From Bradyrhizobium sp. WSM1743 (GTDB lineage Bacteria; Pseudomonadota; Alphaproteobacteria; Rhizobiales; Xanthobacteraceae), in contig NZ_KI421494.1 in NCBI RefSeq assembly GCF_000473065.1, forward strand, positions 1-41,154: DNA of 41,154 nucleotides, in the 5' to 3' direction. Position 1 is the first letter of the stretch, and every line of letters begins with the position of its first letter. Position numbers and translations under genes: made by a program. Positions 1 to 8,571 of this stretch are shown one piece after another. Below the pieces are notes generated by a model. It did no database searches and was not told where the DNA came from. It saw nothing but the letters and a program-made list of their open reading frames with translations.

Positions 1-220
1 CCTCACGGCGCAACCGCTCGATCTCCTGCTGCTCCGGCTTCATCTGCCCGTGGCCGGGAAAGGCCTGCACCGGATCGGAGCCGAACTCTTTCACCCATTT
101 GCGCAGAACGTTCTCATGAACATCCAGGTCGCGCCCGGCCTGCGCCACCGACACCCCACGCTCCCTAACCAGCTTGACCGCCTCGATCTTGAACTCGCGA
201 CTGAACTTCCGTCTCTTCAT
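1..220 (-). CDS. IS3-family transposase OrfA, partial (N-terminal ~73 residues)
   Basis: On the minus strand from the ATG at 220 the protein reads MKRRKFSREFKIEAVKLV and continues with VRERGVSVAQAGRDLDVHEN and LRKWVKEFG. This is the N-terminal helix-turn-helix of IS3-family OrfA, which binds the element's terminal repeats. A GGAGG-like ribosome site lies just upstream (minus strand GGAGGTGGGCG). The reading frame is open to the window edge; OrfB and the frameshift site would lie beyond it. Whether the element is still active cannot be judged. Confidence 0.85.
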   Translation of the reverse strand, partial: MKRRKFSREFKIEAVKLVRERGVSVAQAGRDLDVHENVLRKWVKEFGSDPVQAFPGHGQMKPEQQEIERLRRE

Positions 221-262
221 CGCCCACCTCCGGCTTCATGAAACACCTAATCTCGGTGTCCA
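1..262 (-). mobile_element. Terminal part of an IS3-family insertion sequence
   Basis: The window begins inside an IS3-type element lying on the minus strand. Its apparent outer end is at about 262, where the minus strand reads TGGACACCGAGATTAGGTG, a TG-start terminus followed closely by the orfA start. Homology to the prolyl oligopeptidase gene resumes immediately afterwards, so the element interrupts and truncates that gene. The other end lies outside the window, so the element's length, target duplication and group cannot be determined. Confidence 0.7.
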
Positions 263-2036
263 TCAAACCGGCAGCAGCTCAACCATCCTGGACTTTGACG
301 CGCTCGCTCTCGCCGAGAACAAGAACTGGGTCTACAAGGGTCGCAGCTGCCTTGGGCGGCGCTGCCTCGTCAAACTCTCCGACGGTGGCAAGGATGCCGT
401 GTCCATACGCGAGTTCGACAGCGAAGCCAAAAGCTTTATTGCAGGTGGATTCCAACTGCCCGAGGGCAAGCAGAGCGTCAGCTGGATTGATCGTGACACC
501 GTCCTTGTTGCACGTGATTGGGGCGAGGGGACCACGACCGAGGCCGGCTTCCCTTTCGTGTTGAAGGAACTCAAGCGAGCTCAGCCGCTCGATCAGGCGC
601 GCGAAGTCTTTCGCGGCCAGCACACCGACTTCAAGACCTTGCCCTTTGTGCTTGGAGCAGGGCGGATGGATGTAACCGGCGTGGTCCGTCAAATCAACTT
701 CTTCGAGCGGCGGTATGTGCTGTTCGGGCCCGCCGGGCCGATCGAGCTCGATCTGCCAAAGAAGGCCTTGATCGTCGGGATCGCGAGTGGCCGGCTACTT
801 GTCAAACTGGACGAAGACTGGATCCGCTGCGGCGATACCAGCTTCAAGGCCGGCTCAATGATCTCGTATGATTTGGCCGAATGGAAGCAGGATCCGCTGC
901 GTGCGAAACCCTCTGTCGTTTTCCAGCCCAACTGCCGGCAGGCACTCAGCGGATTTGGCACCACCAGGAATTTCTTGGTCGTGACCATTCTTGACAACCT
1001 TCAAAGCAAGGCGTTCGTCTACAGGTACGATCAAGGTGCATGGCATGCCACACCAGTCCCACTGCCAAAGAATGCGACCGTAAGGCTATCAGCCACTTCC
1101 GCGCAAAACGATGAAATGACGTTTACCGTCTCGAACTATCTCACGCCAACATCGCTTTGGTACTTTGATGCCGAAAGCAAACGGCTCGAGCTCTTGAAGA
1201 CGGCACCTGCGACGTTCGACGCATCGAAGCATGTCGTGGAGCAGCTCGAGGTGACTTCGCGCGATGGCACGCGGATCCCGTACTCTCTGGTGCGGCCCAG
1301 GAGCGCAAGATTCGACGGGTCGACCCCGACGCTTCTCGATGGTTATGGCGGGTTTCAGGTTCCGCGCCTCCCTTCCTATGAGGGACCTCTGGGGCGGCTT
1401 TGGCTTGAGCAGGGGAATGCGTATGTTGTTGCCAACCTGCGGGGAGGCGGCGAGTTCGGTCCACCATGGCACCGGGCTGGCCAGGGAGCAACGAAGCAAA
1501 AGACGTGGGATGATTTTATCGCCGTCGCTGACGATCTGATCCGTCGGAAAGTCACAAGTCCGCGCCGGCTCGGCGTGATCGGCGCCAGCCAAGGGGGCCT
1601 GCTGGTCGGCGCTGCAATAACCCAGCGCCCCGAGCTTTTCAACGCGGCGATCATAGGGGCGCCGCTGTTGGACATGCTTTGATTCACCTACTTGGGCGCG
1701 GGCGCGTCCTGGACCGCCGAGTATGGCGACCCGGCCATTCCCGAACAACGAGAGTGGATCGAAGCCTACTCGCCGTACCAAATGCTGGTACCGGGCAAGA
1801 CCTACCCGGAGCCTTTCATTCTTACCTCCACCAAGGACGACCGCGTGCATCCTGCGCACGGCCGTAAGGCCGCCGCGAAGCTCGCTGCGCTCGGTGAATC
1901 TTATTTCTACTTTGAGAACATCGACGGGGGGCACAGTACTGCCGCAAATCTCATCGAACGTGCACGCCGGCTGGCTCTGGAATACACTTATGCATCCAGG
2001 CGGCTTTGCCCCGAGCCACCGGAAGGCGCACCCTAA
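263..2036 (+). pseudogene. Prolyl oligopeptidase family (S9A) serine peptidase, truncated and with an in-frame stop
   Basis: From about residue TILDFDALALAENK onward the frame matches S9A peptidases: the beta-propeller portion, then the alpha/beta-hydrolase domain with LLDGYGGF, VVANLRGGGEFGP and the nucleophile motif GASQGGLLVG near 1585. The N-terminal ~130 residues usual in the family are missing, cut off by the IS3 end at 262. A single TGA at 1680-1682 interrupts the frame where relatives have Arg (LLDML-R), consistent with a CGA to TGA change. The same frame continues intact through GAGASWTAEYGDP, the catalytic Asp region (TKDDRVHP) and the catalytic His (DGGHS) to the stop at 2036. The Ser lies upstream of the stop and the Asp/His downstream, so neither part can be active alone. 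Decay looks recent, since otherwise the frame is clean. Confidence 0.9.
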
Positions 2037-2559
2037 AGGCCAACGGTACCGTGGTCGTAAACTTCAGCACTTCCATGCTAATGAACGAGCTGACGTCAGC
2101 AAAGTCGAGCCGACTGATCAGCTTCTTGTAGATCGCATTATAGACCTTTACGCTTGGCACCACCAGGCAGGGCAGATAATCGGTTTCAATGCAATGAATA
2201 CTTAAGTGCTGGACTGGGGCGAATGGCAGCCAACTTGTTTCAATCGTGTGTAGCTCAGTTCTGGAATGAACAGGTATTACTCGCTCGAAAGCGCCGGAAT
2301 GATTGCCAGGCAGGGCGCTACCTCTATTCAAACTATCTCGATGCACGCCCACACACCCTCGTTGTGTTTTAGATTGACGACCGCATTATAAAGTGGGCGG
2401 CTGAATCGCCGATCTTGCGGGATGGCTCCCATAAAGAGAATCGGAGCCCCGCCCTTATGGAGATAAGGACGGGGCTGGGAGCCGCGCTGCCAAGAACAGC
2501 GCGCTACGACGCAACGTTCGTTTCCCTCCGTGGCTGGCGTTCGGTGGGCGGCCAGAGAC
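2037..2559. other. Region without a supportable gene
   Basis: No gene can be supported here. A minus-strand open frame (1951-2352) contains a protein-like stretch but matches nothing I recognise and overlaps the peptidase end. The only clear structure is the nested hairpin listed separately at 2424-2483. Confidence 0.5.
2424..2483. repeat. Nested inverted repeat (long hairpin)
   Basis: The inner arms GCCCCGCCCTTAT (2446-2458) and ATAAGGACGGGGC (2463-2475) pair at 12 of 13 positions around a 4-nt loop. Outer arms GGCTCCC (2424-2430) and GGGAGCC (2477-2483) flank them. No T-run follows on either strand, so a simple intrinsic terminator is not supported. It could be a REP-like element, a mobile-element scar or a structured RNA. 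Confidence 0.6.
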
Positions 2560-2694
2560 TCACGCGCGTTCCTTTCGGTTCTCGCCGTCTCTTACGACGT
2601 TGCGCAACACAATTGCAGAAAGGTACACAACCAGCTGTTTGAGACGAGCAATCTCTTGCTTGCAGTGTTCCAGCTCGTGCTGTTCGTCCGTCAT
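2560..2694 (-). CDS. Small coiled-coil hypothetical protein (44 aa)
   Basis: Start ATG at 2694 is chosen because GAGG lies 8 nt upstream on the minus strand; a longer frame reaching 2799 would overlap the Lrp relic. The protein (MTDEQHELEHCKQEIARLKQ...) is one amphipathic helix with a heptad-like pattern, then a hydrophobic segment (LVVYLSAIVLRNVV) and a charged tail. It is divergently oriented to the decayed Lrp/AsnC gene. I do not recognise a function; small helical proteins like this are common in rhizobial symbiosis regions. Confidence 0.4.
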   Translation of the reverse strand: MTDEQHELEHCKQEIARLKQLVVYLSAIVLRNVVRDGENRKERA

Positions 2695-2754
2695 CACCGA
2701 CACCTCATGGCGATTCAATATCGCGGCGGAATTCACCTCAGGCGGGAGCTGATC

Positions 2755-2990
2755 ATGCGATACGATCGAGTAGACGTCCACATCCTTGAGATTGTGCAAA
2801 AGAACAACCGCTTAACTTCGGAGGTGCTCGGCGAAGTAGCCGGGCTTTCTGCTACCACCCTGTCAACGACGACTGAATAGGCTCCTCTCAGAGGGCATCA
2901 TCAAAGCCGACGTCTCAATCGTCTCGCCGAAGGCGGTGGGAAGACCTATTCAAATACTTGTGCTGGTCACCCGGAGCGGGAGCGCGCCTC
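2755..2990 (+). pseudogene. Lrp/AsnC-family transcriptional regulator, decayed
   Basis: From the ATG at 2755 the frame reads MRYDRVDVHILEIVQKNNRL and then TSEVLGEVAGLSATT, the AsnC-type winged-helix DNA-binding domain. A frameshift near 2870 moves the continuation (SEGIIKADVSIVSPKAVGRP, then IQILVLVT) into another frame. A second shift near 2970 is needed for PERERASLAKSI, matching the usual LERERA segment. The C-terminal ligand-binding (RAM) domain is absent. It cannot make a working regulator. Confidence 0.8.
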
Positions 2991-3109
2991 ACTTGCGAAA
3001 TCGATCCTAACTGCCCTTGCTACATGATGCGTTCGGGCGGCGGCAGTTCTAGACGCGAGATCTTGCCGGATCGGCTCGCATGACCAAGTGCTCACCGACA
3101 AGGATTTCG

Positions 3110-3125
3110 TGTCCAACTTCTGACA
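3110..3125 (+). promoter_or_regulatory. NifA upstream activator site (TGT-N10-ACA)
   Basis: TGT at 3110-3112, ten bases, then ACA at 3123-3125: an exact match to the NifA enhancer consensus. It lies about 110 bp upstream of the sigma-54 promoter at 3222, the usual distance for NifA activation through DNA looping. Confidence 0.7.
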
Positions 3126-3221
3126 TGGGACAAAGTCCGTCAGGTTCAAAACACCGGCTGTGTTTGGGGCGTCTTGGAGTTTTCAAAGCGCAGTCAGGCG
3201 TTTGATGCGTGCGAACCGAGA

Positions 3222-3237
3222 TGGCACGCCTTTTGCT
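3222..3237 (+). promoter_or_regulatory. Sigma-54 (RpoN) -24/-12 promoter upstream of the thioredoxin-like gene
   Basis: TGGCACG (3222-3228), four bases, TTGCT (3233-3237): a perfect match to TGGCACG-N4-TTGCW. Transcription would start near 3249, leaving a leader of about 135 nt before the ATG at 3384. With the exact NifA site at 3110 this is a classic nitrogen-fixation-type promoter. Confidence 0.8.
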
Positions 3238-3383
3238 GTTGGGATGCAGAAACACGGAGTGAGGGCTGAGCGCACACAAGATGCGCAAAACGCGTGATGC
3301 TCTCCAACCCGTGTGCTCCGTATGAGAGAAACAGGCAAGCGCACAAAGTCGCGCAACGAGTGGCAATAGTTTTGGAGAGCAAC

Positions 3384-4556
3384 ATGGTGCTGCGCATGGA
3401 GTCCCCAGCTCCTCCGATCAAGGTGGAGAACTGGCTGCGCGGCGAGCCCCTCACGAGCTTCCAGCCCGGGAAGGTGTACATCGTCGAATTTTGGGCAACT
3501 TGGTGCGGACCATGTGCGGAAGTCATGCCTCATCTAGTAGAGCTGCAAGAGAAATACAAAGACAGCGGACTTGAGCTGCTCGGCGTCGCAGCTTGCGAAC
3601 AAGCTCCAACGGCGAACGAGGCCCGAACAACGTTGGACGCGTGGTTGACCGACAAGTTCTCGAACCTGAACTATCGGATCGGGTTCGACTCCACAGGCGA
3701 AATGAACAAGCTTTGGATGGACTCCAGCTTTTCTGTCGGGATTCCCACCTCGTTCGTCGTTGACCGTGACGGCCACATCGCCTTTATCGGTCATCCGATG
3801 GAGCTTGATGACGTCTTGCCGAAAGTTCTTAACGGCAGTTGGCGGACCAGCGATGAAGCCAAAGCCGCCGATACAGAGCGGATCGACAGTGGACGACGCG
3901 AAATGCGCGAAAGGACGCTGACTGAGTCGATTCTCGCCAAGCTTCGGCCGGCGATGGAGGCGGAGGATTGGGCAAAGGCGGTTTCGGCGGTCGAAGAGGC
4001 CGTCGCGGTGATGCCGGACGATCTCCGCTTCCGCGCACTCCATGCGGAACTGTTGCTTCACAAACTGCGCAACTTGCAGACCGGCTTGCCGGTTTTGAGG
4101 CAATTCGCTCGCGACGCGATCGACAAAAACGATGAGCAGTGGATGGAGTGGGCGCTGCGCCAACTCTTTGATCCGGCGAATGACAACTCCCACTTCCCGT
4201 CTGCCGAGCGCCTCGCGGTGGGCAAAGAGTTGTCCGAACACATTCTTGCGCTGAATCCTCCGCAAGGGGACGGTGGCTTCAAGTACCTGTCCTATGGGAC
4301 GGTCGCTCAGTATTATTATGAGAGCGGCAACAAGGACCGCGCAATCGAATTGATCGAGGTGGCGTTGAACTCGCTAGGCGGTCCTCAGCCTATCCCCGAC
4401 GAACTGAAACAGGACGTCATGTCGTCGTTGGTCGAAGCGCTGGCCAACTACAAGGGTGAGAAGGCGTGCTATGGGACTGTTTGTGCAACTCCACAAGACG
4501 GGTTTCCGATAGCGTCAAAGCGCAGGCAACGGAGCAAACAACAAAAAGAAGGATGA
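3384..4556 (+). CDS. Thioredoxin-fold (TlpA/redoxin-like) protein with C-terminal helical repeat domain
   Basis: The start ATG at 3384 is preceded by GGAGAG 7 nt upstream; the frame is open further up but without homology. Residues ~25-150 form a TlpA-like thioredoxin fold with the redox motif WCGPC (residues 40-44) inside VEFWATWCGPC and the cis-proline region VGIPTSFVVDRDGH. Residues ~180-365 are mostly helical and TPR-like (AEDWAKAVSAVEEAV; YYESGNKDRAIELIEVAL), followed by a basic tail. No signal peptide or membrane segment is seen, so a cytoplasmic thiol-disulfide or peroxiredoxin-like role with a protein-docking domain is likely. The gene stands alone behind an apparent NifA/sigma-54 promoter, which suggests expression in nodules or low oxygen. 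The exact substrate is unknown. Confidence 0.85.
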   Translation: MVLRMESPAPPIKVENWLRGEPLTSFQPGKVYIVEFWATWCGPCAEVMPHLVELQEKYKDSGLELLGVAACEQAPTANEARTTLDAWLTDKFSNLNYRIGFDSTGEMNKLWMDSSFSVGIPTSFVVDRDGHIAFIGHPMELDDVLPKVLNGSWRTSDEAKAADTERIDSGRREMRERTLTESILAKLRPAMEAEDWAKAVSAVEEAVAVMPDDLRFRALHAELLLHKLRNLQTGLPVLRQFARDAIDKNDEQWMEWALRQLFDPANDNSHFPSAERLAVGKELSEHILALNPPQGDGGFKYLSYGTVAQYYYESGNKDRAIELIEVALNSLGGPQPIPDELKQDVMSSLVEALANYKGEKACYGTVCATPQDGFPIASKRRQRSKQQKEG

Positions 4557-4739
4557 TCGTGGGAATTGCTCGCTTGCCATCATCAATTTCTGCGCGGCCA
4601 GTGGCAACTAAATCTGACGATCTGACGGTTTACACGAAATGCTAAACGACTCCTCCGTCATCAAGATGCACGTGCGCACAGCCATCGGGGCCGCCGGACC
4701 TACGCGGGCATCGCCACGCTTCTGCAGACAGGCGAAGAT

Positions 4740-5310
4740 GAATGTTGTCAATCCGCCGTACGCTCACCGCCATCCCGATGCAGAACGGAATCATGAAAAG
4801 GCAATTGCGAGTTGGAAGGCAATCTGATGGGCGGCAACGGCTGTCGTGCTGATCACACCCATCGGAAGCGCCGTCGCGAAAAAAAAGGCCTGAAAACGGC
4901 ACCGAAACCGGCGTCCCGGGTCGCCGAACCAAATCCCGGCAACGAAAGTCGCACTGTTCACAAGGCCGGTTGCGGCAAGCCGAATTGGCCTGATCAACAG
5001 ATTGCGTTGGTCGGGATGGCGGCGAGAGTGATCCACAAGCCTGGGGCGTCGGGTAGTTGACCGCCGCCATGAAACTGCGGATCGCCAGGAACCACAATGT
5101 CGGCAAGATGCCCCGGCCAGCCCGAACAGATATTGTTGAGCTAGTCTAGAATCGCGATGGCTGGTTCGTGGCCGAGCGCAAGCACGATTTGCTCGCCCTG
5201 CACCGGCAAAAACCATAATCGGCGCCCACAGAAGGAATGCAGCCGATAGCCCCATGCGCAGCGAGCGCCATACCAGGGCTCTGTCCGCCGCGCCACATGC
5301 TAGCGCCGCG
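4740..5310 (-). pseudogene. MATE-family efflux transporter, multiply frameshifted
   Basis: Read on the minus strand in alternating frames, the pieces line up with NorM-type MATE exporters. In order: SLRMGLSAAFLLWAPIMVFA, then LAQQYLFGLA, then TLWFLAIRSFMAAVNYPTPQ, then AATGLVNSATFVAG, then ALPMGVISTTAVAAHQIAFQ, then MIPFCIGMAVSVR. At least three frameshifts separate them, and both the N-terminal helices and the second half of the transporter are missing. The gene is dead. A possible regulator relic upstream (5.4-5.9 kb) could not be identified. Confidence 0.75.
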
Positions 5311-5420
5311 CGCGCATCCAGCATCGAGATCACAATCACTACACAGACCTGTGTGGTCTTGAGGGCATTCTCAAATTCGGCAAATTCTGATTCACCGAGT
5401 CGAGATGCGGGTGAACTCAA

Positions 5421-6140
5421 GCACGGAATCGACGTTGCGCGAGAGTTTGCGCAACAGATCGCGACCGGAGCGCATGGGCGCTCCCGCCTGTTTATCGACT
5501 ATCTGCTCGACCTAACGATAATTTTGCATCGAACGATGGAATTCTTCATCGCCTGCTTCAGCTGGGCGCGCGGCGATCTCGGCCAACGGCGAGCCTATGC
5601 GGACAACGGCCGGGGCGTCGCATCGGGCTCTCGCCTTCGATCTTCGCGGTTCATGACAAACCGCCTGCAGGGCGGCTTCCCGATTTCCTCGGACCCGTTC
5701 GCGACCTCGACGAGGTCTGCCGCCGACATGGCGCATGTATCGAGGAGGCGGCCTTCGGCTGCGCAAAGCCACCCTAGTTTGGTGTCAGATTGCAACCGGG
5801 ATTGCGTTCCTTGGATCATTTGGCGCTTGGTCATAGCTTCTCCATTGATCTTGAACTGCGTGGCTCGAATCATCCGGCCTTTCACACGAATGGGAAGTGC
5901 GCTGGCAATCATGGGCACGCCCGGATCACCTAGCGCCTCATGTTTTGACGCGGTTTCTCGTCGCAGCGAGCTCGTCTCCTATATCCCCCATCCGCTGCCA
6001 GTCGCGGAGATCGTTGTGGGCCGGCAGCGCCGCTCGACACCGAGCGGACGCTAAGGACCATGCTTCGCTCGATCGGGCTCGGATTTCCCGGCGCACGTCG
6101 TCGATCTCCTCTTCAATGAACCCAGTTGGTATTGGGAAGC
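5421..6140. other. Degenerate region without an identifiable gene
   Basis: Several short frames exist on both strands, but none has recognisable motifs or a convincing ribosome site. The sequence has the look of decayed coding DNA continuing from the MATE relic, possibly an old regulator gene on the minus strand. Nothing firmer can be said. Confidence 0.4.
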
Positions 6141-6144
6141 GGAA

Positions 6145-6304
6145 TTCCCGATCGGTAACTTTTGGAGCCAGACATCCTCACTCTGAGATAAAAGTTCCCG
6201 ATCGGTAACTCTTGACCTATCTAGGAACTGCAACCCAAAATTCCCGATCGGTAACTTTTACCGGGACATCTGCTGTTCCAACCCATAAAGTTCCCGCTCG
6301 GTAA
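6145..6304. promoter_or_regulatory. Four operator-like repeats upstream of hipBA operon 1
   Basis: The 14-mer TTCCCGATCGGTAA occurs at 6145-6158, 6195-6208 and 6241-6254; a fourth copy with one central change (GCTCG) is at 6291-6304. Each continues as CTTT or similar. The core CCGATCGG is palindromic, as expected for a dimeric HTH repressor. Spacings are 50, 46 and 50 bp, and the last copy ends 17 bp before the hipB start. HipB proteins bind repeated operators and autoregulate, so these are very likely the HipB binding sites. Confidence 0.75.
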
Positions 6305-6321
6305 CTTTACGAGAGAAGGCT

Positions 6322-6693
6322 ATGAACAGACCTCCAAAGGGCACTCCCCCCTCGGGCAGAAACGAGCCTGGCGAGACCGGTGTCGCGCGCCAGGCCGCCG
6401 AATTCGCTGCAGCATTCGGTCGCCTCATCCAGGAAGAACGCAAACGCCAGGGCCTCCGGCAGGACGAACTGGCCATGGTGAGCGGGACAGGAAAGCGCTT
6501 CATCGTCGACCTCGAGGCCGGAAAAAGCACCTGTCAGCTCGGGCGCAGCCTGCACGTGGCAAACGTTCTCGGGCTGCGCGTCGAGGAGGTTCTCAAGGAT
6601 GCGCAAGTCCGCCGCGTGAACACTTCCGAGACACCGGACATTCCCGACAGCGACGAGGAGGAGCCTCATGGACCGTCTTCCGGTCTACTTTGA
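6322..6693 (+). CDS. hipB: HipB-like antitoxin, XRE-family transcriptional repressor (operon 1)
   Basis: The 123-residue protein has an XRE helix-turn-helix at about residues 30-85 (LIQEERKRQGLRQDELAMVS; GTGKRFIVDLEAGKSTCQLG). A proline-rich N-terminal extension of ~25 residues and an acidic C-terminal tail (PDIPDSDEEEP) frame it. GAGAAGG precedes the ATG at 6322. It overlaps hipA by 26 nt, so the two are translationally coupled. As in the HipBA family, it should neutralise the HipA kinase and repress its own promoter through the four repeats just upstream. Confidence 0.88.
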   Translation: MNRPPKGTPPSGRNEPGETGVARQAAEFAAAFGRLIQEERKRQGLRQDELAMVSGTGKRFIVDLEAGKSTCQLGRSLHVANVLGLRVEEVLKDAQVRRVNTSETPDIPDSDEEEPHGPSSGLL

Positions 6694-7957
6694 GACGCGA
6701 GAGGTCGGTTGGATCACGGCCGCCGACGAAGCGTCAGCCTTCACCTATGCCGAATCCTGGCGCGGGCTAACCGGCGCCTTCCCTGTGTCGCTCACCATGC
6801 CGCTCTCGCGGGTGTCGCACGATGCCTCGGCAATTCTGCCATGGGCGGCAAATCTGCTGCCGGAGAACGCAACTCTGGGGATCGTAGGTCATATGCTCGG
6901 CAAGTCCCCGGCCGATGTCATCGGCCTTCTTGCCGAGATGGGCCGCGACACCGCCGGCGCGCTCTCCGTCGGACAGCCTGGCACCGGGCTGATCGCCGGC
7001 AAATGGCGAGAGATTCCCGACAAGGCCTCGCTCGAGCGCATCCTCAATGAGCTACCCCACAACCCCTTCCTCGTCGGCGAAGATGGCGTGTCGATGTCGC
7101 TTGCCGGTGTGCAGACGAAGCTCGCCGTCGCTCTGGATGGCGACACCCTGTACATACCGATCGACGGCGCGCCATCGACCCACATCATCAAGCCCGATGG
7201 CGAGCGCTTGCCTGGCGCCGTCCAGAATGAGGCATTCTGCCTGACGCTCGCGCGCATGATCGGAATCCCGACGCCGAAGGTGACGACCGGGACGGCAGGC
7301 GAACGTAGCTACCTGCTGGTTGAGCGCTATGACCGCCGTCATGACGGTAAGAGGTGGCGGCGGCTGCATCAGGAGGACTTCTGCCAAGCCCTGGGCCGAC
7401 CGCCAGCTGCCAAGTACCAGAACAACGATAGAGGACTAAAAGGACCATCATTGGCCGACATGCTCGGCGTGACCCAGCGCCACATGACAGCACAGGAGAT
7501 CGCCCGCTTCGTCGACCTTGCCATCTTCAATCCGATGGTTTGGAATACGGATTCCCACGCCAAAAATTATTCGCTGATGCTATCGGCGCGCGGCGCCGCC
7601 ATGGCGCCAGGCTACGACATCGTCTGTGCGGCGCCGTATCCGAAGATCACCCGCAACATGGCGCAGAAGATCGGCGGGCAGAAGCAGGCTGACCAGCTCG
7701 GACGCAACCACTGGGAGCGCTTCGCCATCGACTGCAAGCTCTCTCCAGCGCAGACGATCCGGCGCGTCTCCGAGATTGCTCAGGCCGTGACGCACCATGC
7801 AATGGCGGCCAAGGCCGAGGTCGAAGCCATGCCTGCCGGCGGCGATCCCGTCCTGGACACGGTAGTCGAGGCGGTGATTTCGCGCGCACGCGGCTACCTA
7901 GAGCGCCTGAAGCAAGCGGATCCAGCGCCGGAAGGCGCAGCAGCCCAATCGCCCTAG
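6668..7957 (+). CDS. hipA: HipA-like serine/threonine kinase toxin (operon 1)
   Basis: This 429-residue protein has the HipA layout. An N-terminal couple_hipA region (residues ~5-105; ALPWAANLLPEN-type segment) is followed by the nucleotide loop region SLAGVQTKLAVAL, the lysine-bearing strand THIIKPDGE, the catalytic loop NTDSHAKN (N293, D295, H297, K299, N300) and the metal-binding YDI (D317). All key kinase residues are present, so it should be active. HipA kinases phosphorylate aminoacyl-tRNA synthetases (GltX in E. coli) and cause growth arrest; the target here is unknown. It sits directly upstream of a jetC relic, a link discussed in the findings. Confidence 0.9.
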   Translation: MDRLPVYFETREVGWITAADEASAFTYAESWRGLTGAFPVSLTMPLSRVSHDASAILPWAANLLPENATLGIVGHMLGKSPADVIGLLAEMGRDTAGALSVGQPGTGLIAGKWREIPDKASLERILNELPHNPFLVGEDGVSMSLAGVQTKLAVALDGDTLYIPIDGAPSTHIIKPDGERLPGAVQNEAFCLTLARMIGIPTPKVTTGTAGERSYLLVERYDRRHDGKRWRRLHQEDFCQALGRPPAAKYQNNDRGLKGPSLADMLGVTQRHMTAQEIARFVDLAIFNPMVWNTDSHAKNYSLMLSARGAAMAPGYDIVCAAPYPKITRNMAQKIGGQKQADQLGRNHWERFAIDCKLSPAQTIRRVSEIAQAVTHHAMAAKAEVEAMPAGGDPVLDTVVEAVISRARGYLERLKQADPAPEGAAAQSP

Positions 7958-8025
7958 GAATAGACGCATGTGGCGACAAAGCCGAGCCCGCCCTGCCTCA
8001 CGGCCGGAAAACGTGGCTGCAGATC

Positions 8026-8140
8026 TGCGCTCAAGGCTTCCGGGGGGACGTGCCCGACGATTTTCCGCACAAGGATACGATCATCGCACTCGAGGCGCTG
8101 CTCGAAGACGACGACTAGGATTTCGCCCAGCAGGCCCCGA
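8026..8140 (+). pseudogene. Relic of a second Wadjet jetC gene (C-terminal region)
   Basis: Bases 8041-8140 closely match the intact jetC at about 21750-21850. The frame from 8047 encodes GDVPDDFPHKDTIIALEALL, then EDDD, a TAG at 8116, then DFAQQ; the intact gene has GDVPDDFPHKDTIVALEALL, then EDPDKDFTQ. Weaker similarity reaches back to about 8026. Nothing else of jetABC or jetD was found nearby, so only this scrap of an earlier Wadjet locus survives, 70 bp after hipA. Confidence 0.85.
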
Positions 8141-8571
8141 TCTTCGCATCGTGCTTATGTAGCTTGGCGCGGCGCGCAGGATAGCACGATGTCTGCTCCG
8201 GCACGATATTCGCGACGCGGCGCGCGAAACCGCAAACGGCGGTTGATCGCAAGGTCATGATGCGTGCCGATCGAGTGGCAGAGCGCCCAGGCTACGGCTA
8301 GCTTCGTGCTGATGGTCGTGGCCTTCTTCGCCATCAAGGAGACGAACTCGGCAAGCCGCCACGCCTCATGCTGGTCGTTGTCTCCAAACTCTTGCCGCCA
8401 AATCCTTGTCTCCAAACGCTTGCCCCGCTCGCGTTGCGAATCGCGGAAGGGATCATTGGATCCGTACCAGCCGGGACAGGACCAATGTGCGAGTCTTTGG
8501 ATTTCTACCTTCGTCAAAGATGCCGCTTAGGTCATGGCCACTTCCGGACGCCCGCAATGCAACAAGAAAGC
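8141..8571. other. Region with one unassigned minus-strand frame
   Basis: The minus-strand frame 8155-8517 (120 codons, containing RIWRQEFGDNDQHEAWRLAE and FVSLMAKKATTISTKL) looks more protein-like than its alternatives. However, its start MTKVEIQRL lacks a clear ribosome site and I recognise no family. It follows the jetC relic and may be another decayed piece. Confidence 0.25.

Noticed and set aside
1680..1682. TGA as a selenocysteine or programmed readthrough codon
   Set aside because: Relatives have Arg, not Cys, at this position, no SECIS-like structure is evident after it, and the gene is already truncated by an IS.
6145..6304. CRISPR array
   Set aside because: Repeats are only 14-20 bp, partly palindromic, four in number, with spacers that are not uniform and a hipB gene directly downstream; operators explain them.
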